DNA of 10,028 nt from Lachnospiraceae bacterium UBA7196 (GTDB lineage: Bacteria > Bacillota > Clostridia > Lachnospirales > Lachnospiraceae), in assembly GCA_002490835.1 (NCBI GenBank), contig DKUU01000029.1, forward strand, positions 1 to 10,028. Direction: 5' to 3'. The stretch's first letter is position 1; every line of letters starts with the position of its first letter. Shown piece by piece: positions 1 through 5,179 of this stretch. The notes beneath the pieces were generated by a model. It was not told the origin of the DNA, did no database searches, and saw only the letters and a program-made list of their open reading frames with translations. A program made the translations under genes and the position numbers.

Positions 1-24
1 CTGACGGCATGCCCGTCATACATA

Positions 25-60
25 GAAAGAGGTGAAGGCGCATTAGCCTTCACCTCTTTC
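25..60 (-). terminator. Perfect 15-bp hairpin enclosing the stop codon of the PIN-like toxin gene
   Basis: Positions 25-39 (gaaagaggtgaaggc) and 46-60 are exact reverse complements, separated by a 6-base loop at 40-45. The TAA stop of the toxin gene (43-45) lies in the loop, so one arm is coding and the other is not. The RNA stem is purine-rich on its 5' side and U/C-rich on its 3' side, as in an intrinsic terminator, but no clear run of T follows on the minus strand. It may act as a transcript end or a 3' stabilising hairpin. A second small inverted repeat (TGACGG/CCGTCA, 2-18) lies just beyond it. Confidence 0.5.
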
Positions 61-549
61 ATTCAGCTTATCCAGTAACATTTGGTAATGTTTCTGTCCA
101 ATATGTCTTCCTGCATTCTGCAAGCCTTCAATACACGCTCTTACTTCATCCGCCGACAGTTCCCTTTCCTCGTATGCCACCATAAGCACGCCTATCGTTC
201 CCATGATATTAATGCTCATCTGTGATGATACGGCTCTTCCTTTTGCCTCATCCATTAGCAATAAATCCGCATGCAGTTCATCTGCTAAGATAATCGCCTC
301 ACTCTCTCCCTGATCGAGTCCTGTTGCTCTTTTCAGTATATTAGCTGATTCCAAATTTCGTACAGACTTAACAGTAATAAACTGTCTGTTTCTAATCTGC
401 TCTGCTTCAAGCTGATACCTTTCATTTACAGTCAATTCATCAAATACCGCCTGCGGTATCAGCACCTCACCAAATAATCTCTTAAGCAAATCTACACGGC
501 CTATTTTTAAAAGCGATATCAATGGTGTTGTGTCTGATATGACAATCAC
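43..549 (-). CDS. DUF3368 PIN-like toxin (predicted RNase)
   Basis: This 168-residue protein fits the DUF3368 family, a PIN-domain-like group usually paired with UPF0175 proteins. Visible family marks are the N-terminal ISDTTPLISL with acidic D6, an 'IPQAVFDEL' segment with E38, the GESEAI segment with E82 and E84, the LLLMDEAKGR segment with D100, and GTIGVLM at 117-123. Together these give the spaced acidic residues that PIN domains use to bind metal and cut RNA. Length is normal for the family and the frame is open. It starts with GTG at 547-549, overlapping the antitoxin TGA by four bases (GTGA), which implies translational coupling. The likely role is a growth-inhibiting or regulatory nuclease held in check by the upstream protein. 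The family match is firm; nuclease activity is inferred. Confidence 0.85.
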   Translation of the reverse strand: MIVISDTTPLISLLKIGRVDLLKRLFGEVLIPQAVFDELTVNERYQLEAEQIRNRQFITVKSVRNLESANILKRATGLDQGESEAIILADELHADLLLMDEAKGRAVSSQMSINIMGTIGVLMVAYEERELSADEVRACIEGLQNAGRHIGQKHYQMLLDKLNERGEG

Positions 550-836
550 TTTATGATCTCCTCTTTTTTCAGTTGTCTGAACGTTTCCAATTCCGAGTCC
601 AATTCATCCATCGTCATATCCAAATAGGAATATCCTAACTTATCATAAATATCGATCAGCTCGGATTTCCTGATTCCCAAAATTTCTGCCGCACCGCCAT
701 GTGATATCGTTTGATTTAATATATAAGGATATAGCAAAAGGGCATTTCTGGTCAATTCCGTTTCCGAGTTTCCAGAATTCAAATATTTTGACATCCCTAT
801 CGGTACTGTTATGGTTACGGATTCCGTCATTACCAT
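546..836 (-). CDS. UPF0175 family antitoxin
   Basis: This 96-residue protein resembles UPF0175. A short beta-like N-terminus (VTITVPIGM) leads into a helix, then a compact helix-turn-helix around residues 46-67 (SHGGAAEILGIRKSEL), and the typical tail in which GYSYLDM precedes an acidic segment. UPF0175 proteins are commonly encoded directly before DUF3368 toxins and are taken to be their DNA-binding antitoxins. The chosen ATG (834-836) has AAAGGA seven bases upstream; a second ATG two codons later (828-830) is less well spaced. The stop overlaps the toxin start. The gene is first in a two-gene unit driven by the promoter at 883-911, and autoregulation through the HTH is likely by analogy but not shown. 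Confidence 0.82.
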   Translation of the reverse strand: MVMTESVTITVPIGMSKYLNSGNSETELTRNALLLYPYILNQTISHGGAAEILGIRKSELIDIYDKLGYSYLDMTMDELDSELETFRQLKKEEIIK

Positions 837-882
837 ACTCTCTCATCCTTTCTGCAAACTCTATTTTCCTGCATCTGTTATT

Positions 883-911
883 ATTATACCGCGCTGCCGA
901 CTATGTTACAA
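883..911 (-). promoter_or_regulatory. Sigma-A-type promoter of the UPF0175/DUF3368 module
   Basis: On the minus strand a perfect -10 box TATAAT (883-888) lies 17 bases from TTGTAA (906-911), which matches four of six -35 consensus bases. The predicted transcription start is about 35-40 bases before the antitoxin ATG. A short inverted repeat AACTT-A-AAGTT (910-920) abuts the -35 box and could be an operator. Confidence 0.7.
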
Positions 912-942
912 CTTAAAGTTAGAAAAGTCTCTTTTCCCCTAT

Positions 943-1440
943 CTATTCTAAAATATCTTCCGCCAAAGACCGGTAAAACGTCATATCCTCCTCAGAGACC
1001 TCATAGTAAAATGTCAAAAATTCCTCCGGCAGGGAAAAGGATTTAATACTTTCGTCCGCCACCGTCATTTTTACAATATTGCTATCCTCATACAAAGTCA
1101 GGGTTATGACTTCCTCTAATTCTTTGTCGCCGAAGCGTGCGGCAGGATACTTATAGGAAACCAGTTCATACTGGTCCTTTGCTCCCTTTAACGCTTCCTC
1201 TAATTCCCCTTGCCGTTCTTCTATGTTTGAATCCCCCAAAAGAGCGCTTTGACTATATTGATACAGCTGCTCCTCATCTGTGATTGTTTGAATCAGTTTG
1301 CCATCCTCCGCCGTGTAGATTCTGATTTCCGCCAGATTACTCAATTCATCTTTTTCTCCCTGTCCTGCAGCACATCCCGCACAGAGACATAGCACCATCA
1401 CTAATAAACCACCTATTTTGCCATAACGATTCTGATTCAT
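943..1440 (-). CDS. Small lipoprotein of unknown function
   Basis: This 165-residue predicted lipoprotein has a short basic N-terminus (MNQNRYGK), a hydrophobic stretch at residues 10-20 and a Cys at position 23 preceded by LCAG. This is a usable but not ideal lipobox, because a Cys sits where Leu is usual at -3. The mature part is acidic and looks like a small mixed alpha/beta domain ending in FYYEVSEEDMTFYRSLAED; I do not recognise the family. An in-frame ATG exists 21 bases upstream (1459-1461), but GGAGGA at 1450-1455 lies nine bases from the ATG at 1438-1440, so that start is preferred. It follows the XRE membrane regulator gene by about 70 bases with no clear promoter between, so the two are probably co-transcribed. 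The protein would sit on the outer face of the cytoplasmic membrane. Confidence 0.7.
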   Translation of the reverse strand: MNQNRYGKIGGLLVMVLCLCAGCAAGQGEKDELSNLAEIRIYTAEDGKLIQTITDEEQLYQYSQSALLGDSNIEERQGELEEALKGAKDQYELVSYKYPAARFGDKELEEVITLTLYEDSNIVKMTVADESIKSFSLPEEFLTFYYEVSEEDMTFYRSLAEDILE

Positions 1441-1449
1441 ATCATGCTG

Positions 1450-1455
1450 TCCTCC
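1450..1455 (-). promoter_or_regulatory. Ribosome binding site that decides the lipoprotein start
   Basis: GGAGGA on the minus strand lies nine bases before the ATG at 1438-1440. The upstream in-frame ATG at 1459-1461 precedes this site and has no comparable one of its own. Confidence 0.65.
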
Positions 1456-1513
1456 ATTCATTTACAAAGCCTGTCAAAACTGCAAATGCCGCGACTGACA
1501 AAGCCATACAGAT

Positions 1514-2287
1514 TCAACGGCCATCTTTCTTGCCATGTTCCGCATTTTTCATGATAACGCTGTCATGATACATAGACATTCCAGCATAAATCATAAGCGT
1601 CGGCCATATCGTATCTGCTATCCAACCTAAAACATGACCGACAGTCCGTCCGAAACAACTTATAATAAAGCCTTCCATCTCAGGGCTTGTCAGCAGAACA
1701 GCCACGCCCATGATCATCATGACCGCATATCTCTTTCGCCTGCTCTCTCTGTGTTCCTGAAACGTTGCAAAAACCTTTTCATCAAATAAGAGGCGTTTCC
1801 TCCTGATCTCCTGATATTGTCTGGTCTGCAAAAAATACCAGATGATCATACATACGCCCGTTATCATCGTCAGCCAGTAAAGCATTGACAAGATCTTGTT
1901 TTCATTGCCAAAACAGTCAAAAACATTCGACAGAAAAAAAAGACCGATCCCCGCCGTGATCTGCCGCACCCTTTGTCTGCTGTAAGACAGGTATCCGTCC
2001 AACATCTCTTTGCTGACATAATACCCGCTGTTTGCCGCAGCTTGCTTTGCTGACGTTTCCTCCAATCTGTTTGGCACGTCTCTTTCTGAGTAGTCCTCTT
2101 TCAACAGGTAATCAAGCGTCACGTCAAACAAGTCGCTGATCTGTATTAGCTTCCCCACTTCGGGAATTCCCTTATCATTGACCCATTTCCCGACTGCCTG
2201 TCTGGATACTTCCAGCCGCTCCGCTAAATCCTCCTGCGTCATCCCGCTTTCTTTCAGTAATGCCTTTAATTTTTGTCCTAATGTCAT
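1514..2287 (-). CDS. XRE-family HTH regulator with C-terminal membrane domain
   Basis: The 257-residue product begins with a Cro/C1-type helix-turn-helix (residues 3-63: a KLKALLKESGMTQEDLAERL segment, then VSRQAVGKWVNDKGIPEVGKL and a DLFDVTLDYLL ending). After a linker there are about four hydrophobic segments (roughly 108-125, 132-154, 187-203 and 217-236) separated by basic stretches. The layout is a membrane-anchored transcription regulator, common in Firmicutes and often found beside membrane or exported proteins. An upstream GTG (2351-2353) would add 22 residues but sits only two bases after GGAGG. I prefer the ATG at 2285-2287, which gives the family's usual N-terminus, although its GGAGGG lies about 12 bases away. 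It is upstream of the lipoprotein gene and probably controls or senses something related to it; the ligand is unknown. Confidence 0.82.
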   Translation of the reverse strand: MTLGQKLKALLKESGMTQEDLAERLEVSRQAVGKWVNDKGIPEVGKLIQISDLFDVTLDYLLKEDYSERDVPNRLEETSAKQAAANSGYYVSKEMLDGYLSYSRQRVRQITAGIGLFFLSNVFDCFGNENKILSMLYWLTMITGVCMIIWYFLQTRQYQEIRRKRLLFDEKVFATFQEHRESRRKRYAVMMIMGVAVLLTSPEMEGFIISCFGRTVGHVLGWIADTIWPTLMIYAGMSMYHDSVIMKNAEHGKKDGR

Positions 2288-2568
2288 TGTTTCGTCATTC
2301 CCTCCATGCCTCCATTGTTTGATTTCATAATGCTTGATTTCAAAATTTAGCACAACCTCCTTGGAGACATTTTACTGTAGGACCTTCAGGAAAAACCACC
2401 AATCTGCGGTTTCGTTTTGTCAACTTTGCGTTTCGATCGCGGCTAAACGGCGTATTTTCATAAGCCTTCTTATATAACCATCTTATAATAATACATCTTA
2501 TTTGATTCTGATACACAGATGTTTTTACTGTCCGAATACACGCCCCGCATAGCGGAGGATTCGTGCAT
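2288..2568. other. Intergenic region between broken abiEii and the XRE regulator
   Basis: I see no gene here. It holds the likely leader of the regulator gene and three near-copies of an 8-base word on the plus strand: CTTCTTAT at 2466, CATCTTAT at 2479 and CATCTTAT at 2494. These lie in a very AT-rich stretch that could bind a regulator. A TTGACA (minus strand, 2419-2424) lacks a convincing -10 box at the right distance. Confidence 0.4.
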
Positions 2569-3121
2569 TTATTTATCCCTACATTTCCATACCGCCATAG
2601 GATGACCCAATATATTTCTCAACTCCTGACTTTCTCCAAAAATCAGTTCAGGTCGATAATCTCTTTTTGTAAATGCATTCCAAAAATTTTCTTCTGCTCT
2701 TGTTGGCACCATTACAGATGCCAGATAATCCCTAACTTCTTTTTGTACGATATTCAAATCAAACTTTTCACCCTTTCTCAGCACCGGATTTAAGTCTCTT
2801 TTTATTTGCATATAAGTAAGCGTTTCAATATGACTCAGGTCAATTTTTTCAGGCGGCCTGTCCGCTCCAATGGCACTATAAAACACCGCGCATTTTCGAA
2901 GCATGACCTCTTCGCCCTCATCAAAAAGTCCATATCTGACCATATTATGTATATCATACAAATCTCGCGGTGCCGTTCTTGTCAGCAATGCCACCGTCTT
3001 TGATGCAAATATCTCTATCGGAGCGACCGACAATACCGTAACGACAAGCTTTTTCAAGCGTATCTCTCACAAATCCCATTTCCTTTGCCAACCTGCCCAA
3101 CCTCATTCTATCCAATTGCAT
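2569..3121 (-). pseudogene. abiEii: Broken AbiEii nucleotidyltransferase toxin (internal deletion and frameshift)
   Basis: Two pieces of an AbiEii/DUF1814 toxin survive. An ATG at 3119-3121, overlapping the abiEi 3' end by 14 bases, opens MQLDRMRLGRLAKEMGFVRD and runs through about codon 27, a plausible AbiEii N-terminus. The sequence then moves straight into the C-terminal half, in the +1 frame, from about 3050 (VLSVAPIEIFASKTVALLTR, then TAPRDLYDIHNMVRYG) to TAA at 2569-2571. The part between, which should carry the GG(T/S)...DxD nucleotidyltransferase site, is absent: about 180 codons in all, against roughly 280-300 usual for the family. Reading on in the N-terminal frame stops at 2954. 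A TTG at 3055-3057 could in theory start the C-terminal piece, but no good ribosome site precedes it. I infer loss of toxin activity. Confidence 0.8.
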
Positions 3122-3872
3122 CATAATCTTTTATCCCTTTATCTGTCAGTTCTTTTAATGATGGAGGTGTATACAATTTCCATTTTCCCTGAAACACATT
3201 TTCTCCCACATCACGCATAAGGTACCGCTTCGCACCTGAAGAATGCTTTCTGCATTCGTCAAAAAAATGATCCGAAAAACCGAATTCATCTTGTAATTGT
3301 TCAAACAAGTAGCCGCACTTTTGATATAAAAAGCCGTTTTCATTTCTTTTCAGACAGGCAAGTATTTTTTCTTCCTTTAATCCCGGCACCAGCATAAGGC
3401 ACCGTAACACTTCTTCTAATCCGGCTATCTTTTCAAAATCTCTTATACTATCCACCACCGTCTGTTCTATAGATGTCACCCGCACATTCCCCTGCTGAAG
3501 TACCTCTATGCCCGGTTTCCTCTCCACCCGATGATAAGTCACTCCATTATATTCAAAATCTGTAAAACGGCTGTCAGTAGCCACATAACACTCATAAAAC
3601 ACCTGACTTCCATATCCAAAGACCTCAAACGCGCTATGATGTGATATACAGGCATCCTGAAAAAGATTGGCACCAAGCTGGTAGCGTGACAGCACAGGCT
3701 GTTTCGTCTCCATGCTAATTACCACATAGAAATCTCTTTTTACTCTTTCGATATATCCCTTTTTCTGATATTCGTAGATAACCATTTTCGCTGCAGCCTG
3801 CGTTCCTACGAGTTCCGCCAATTCTTCCCTGTTAAAGCATCCTTTTTGAAGCAATTTTTCGTAATGTTTCAT
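3108..3872 (-). CDS. abiEi: AbiEi family antitoxin (type IV toxin-antitoxin)
   Basis: This 254-residue protein matches AbiEi-type antitoxins. It has an N-terminal winged helix (residues 1-55, with FNREELAELVG and a wing ending RVKRDFYVV), a central region with ISHHSAFEVFGYG, the segment RVTSIEQTVVDSIRD at 131-145 typical of the family, and a helical C-terminal domain. In characterised AbiE systems the N-terminal domain represses the operon and the protein neutralises the AbiEii nucleotidyltransferase without a stable complex. The start ATG (3870-3872) has only a weak GGTGA upstream. The frame is intact and its 3' end still overlaps the AbiEii start codon, showing the original coupled arrangement. 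Since the toxin is deleted, this is now probably an orphan antitoxin or repressor, unless it guards against an AbiEii elsewhere. Confidence 0.85.
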   Translation of the reverse strand: MKHYEKLLQKGCFNREELAELVGTQAAAKMVIYEYQKKGYIERVKRDFYVVISMETKQPVLSRYQLGANLFQDACISHHSAFEVFGYGSQVFYECYVATDSRFTDFEYNGVTYHRVERKPGIEVLQQGNVRVTSIEQTVVDSIRDFEKIAGLEEVLRCLMLVPGLKEEKILACLKRNENGFLYQKCGYLFEQLQDEFGFSDHFFDECRKHSSGAKRYLMRDVGENVFQGKWKLYTPPSLKELTDKGIKDYDAIG

Positions 3873-3912
3873 AACGCGTCACCATTCATTCTGATTTTTT
3901 CTTTAAACAATT

Positions 3913-3941
3913 ATTATAACAATCATTTTGTAAATTTTAAA
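3913..3941 (-). promoter_or_regulatory. Promoter of abiEi with overlapping palindrome
   Basis: A perfect TATAAT (3913-3918, minus strand) lies 17 bases from TTTAAA (3936-3941), four of six bases matching the -35 consensus. The -35 box falls within a perfect 12-bp palindrome AATTTTAAAATT (3933-3944), and an imperfect repeat (ATTATT-AT-AACAAT, 3910-3923) covers the -10 box. AbiEi proteins are known to bind inverted repeats at their own promoter, so these are candidate operators. The region is very AT-rich, which lowers the weight of the palindromes. Confidence 0.6.
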
Positions 3942-4052
3942 ATTGATGTTTAATTTTATCACGTTATGCTTTATTTATCAATCCTATTGTGCTTTTTTTA
4001 AAACGCATTAACAATATTATGCGATATTTCGGCACCTTTTTCAACCTTTCAG

Positions 4053-4093
4053 AAAATCAAATGGAGCAGATAATATCTGCCCCATTTGATTTT
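4053..4093 (-). terminator. Terminator of the secretion gene cluster
   Basis: Arms at 4053-4071 and 4075-4093 pair over 19 bases with one mismatch around a 3-base loop. The minus-strand stem starts one base after the TAA of the last small gene and ends in TTTT followed by C. The A-rich start and T-rich end mean it could work in both directions. It separates the type VII cluster from the AbiE module. Confidence 0.75.
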
Positions 4094-4094
4094 A

Positions 4095-4397
4095 TTATGA
4101 TGTGATGTTTTCTTTTGCGTACTCATCGTCCAGCTTACTAAAATCTGCCTCCGCTGCATCCATCATATCCAGCAAGGTCAGGAAGAAATCGCAGACGGCG
4201 CGAACCGCCTCCTGCCCCATAAGGATCTGTTCCTTCAGGGCCGTGATAAACTCTCCTTCCGATCTTACAAACAGTCTGGAAAGTTCCGTATAGGCGCTTT
4301 CCATTTCCGACATAAACTGGGCTGTCTCTGAACGGATCGCCGCCATTTCCGCTACTGCCGTATTTTTATCAATTGCTACATTACTGTTTCCGGGCAT
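4095..4397 (-). CDS. WXG100/Lap-like small helical protein with C-terminal FxxxD motif
   Basis: This 100-residue protein is almost entirely predicted helix, with a break near residues 44-49 (VRSEGE) giving two long helices, the size and shape of WXG100-like partners of type VII secretion. No WxG is present. Near the C-terminus, F86-S-K-L-D90 fits an FxxxD pattern resembling the YxxxD/E signal of type VII substrates and the motif described for Lap1 partners of LXG toxins. No signal peptide is seen. A very strong AGGAGG lies six bases before the ATG. It is the last gene before the hairpin at 4053-4093. Membership of the secretion system is well supported by position; the role as secreted substrate or toxin-targeting chaperone is inferred. 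Confidence 0.68.
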   Translation of the reverse strand: MPGNSNVAIDKNTAVAEMAAIRSETAQFMSEMESAYTELSRLFVRSEGEFITALKEQILMGQEAVRAVCDFFLTLLDMMDAAEADFSKLDDEYAKENITS

Positions 4398-4442
4398 CCT
4401 GCACCTCCTTTTTTAGACCGGATTCGTTATCGCATGTATCCG

Positions 4443-4739
4443 CTACACATTACAAGCCGTATCTACGTTGCTGATGATCTGCGCAAAGCTTTCCATGGTC
4501 TGCTTCGTATTTTCCATGTTCTCCTGCAATGGCATACAGATCCCCGTATTCAGTGTCTCCAATAACATACTCGTCTTTTCCGATATCTTTTCGACGTAAA
4601 AGCCTCCTGCTGCTTCCGACAATGCCTGCACTCTATCCGCGATCTGCAAAATGCCGCTCACCGCTGTCTGGCTCAGTGCTTCCATCTTCGCGAGTGCCGT
4701 ATCATATTCACTTTGCTGCAAATTTACGATTCCTGCCAT
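4443..4739 (-). CDS. WXG100-like small type VII secretion protein
   Basis: This 98-residue helical protein has a likely turn at AAGGFYVEK (residues 43-51), where WXG100 proteins carry their W-x-G; here the spot is GGF. The size and helix-turn-helix outline suit the WXG100 superfamily or the small partner families near LXG toxins (SACOL2603/DUF5344-like), but I cannot place it in one. AAGGAG lies nine bases before the ATG at 4737-4739. It is 38 bases downstream of the DUF5082-like gene and 45 bases before the next small gene, so all are probably on one mRNA. It may form a heterodimer with the adjacent 100-residue protein. It has no signal peptide or membrane segment. Confidence 0.65.
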   Translation of the reverse strand: MAGIVNLQQSEYDTALAKMEALSQTAVSGILQIADRVQALSEAAGGFYVEKISEKTSMLLETLNTGICMPLQENMENTKQTMESFAQIISNVDTACNV

Positions 4740-4777
4740 CTCATCATTCTCCTTATTTTTATCTTTCCAGACGCGCC

Positions 4778-5179
4778 TTATATGGCTGCCATTTCACTCC
4801 TCAGCGCCGCTATTTTCTCTTCCAGTTCGGCGATATACGTATCCAGTTTCGTGATCTGCTCGCTGATCTCGCTCTGAACACTCTCTGTAGACGACTGTGT
4901 TGCAGTCATTTGCTCAATCGCCACCGGAAGGCGGGTACGGATTTTCTCTGCGCTTACGCCTTCAAACTTATCCGGGACCACTATTTCCGACATCGGGCTT
5001 GATTGAAACGCGTTATAGCGGCTTGTCCACTGCATCAATGTATTATTGAGCGCCGTATCCGAATTCTTCAGTTCGGTTTTCACTGAGCGCGCCTTCGATA
5101 TCTTCTCACGAAGTATTGCAATCTGCGCTGAGATAGCGGCGATCCTTGCACCGCGGGCTACGATATCTCCCAGTCCCAT
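4778..5179 (-). CDS. DUF5082/YwqH-like coiled-coil protein of type VII secretion locus
   Basis: The 133-residue protein forms two long predicted coiled-coil helices (about residues 8-58 and 76-130) joined by a loop (61-75, SPMSEIVVPDKFEGV). This layout resembles DUF5082/YwqH-like proteins, which accompany LXG toxins and EssC in Firmicutes. It carries neither a signal peptide nor a membrane segment. Its ATG (5177-5179) overlaps the essC TAA by one base (TAATG), with GGAGG about ten bases upstream inside the essC end, so translation is coupled to essC. The likely role is a structural partner or targeting factor for a secreted substrate. The DUF5082 call rests on shape and context, with no decisive motif. 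Confidence 0.65.
   Translation of the reverse strand: MGLGDIVARGARIAAISAQIAILREKISKARSVKTELKNSDTALNNTLMQWTSRYNAFQSSPMSEIVVPDKFEGVSAEKIRTRLPVAIEQMTATQSSTESVQSEISEQITKLDTYIAELEEKIAALRSEMAAI

Noticed and set aside
643..846. Open frame on the minus strand overlapping the UPF0175 gene
   Set aside because: It lies in another frame over a gene with a clear family match, a good ribosome site and coupling to the toxin. It has no recognisable domain.
922..936. Small hairpin GAAAAG-TCT-CTTTTC after the lipoprotein gene
   Set aside because: The stem is only six bases and AT-rich with no T run, too weak to call a terminator.
2396..2424. TTGACA on the minus strand as promoter of the XRE regulator
   Set aside because: The -35 box is perfect, but the sequence 17 bases on is TGGTGG, which is not a plausible -10 box.
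2563..3220. Plus-strand open frames opposite the broken abiEii
   Set aside because: The minus strand carries clear AbiEii sequence here. The plus-strand products show no family features.
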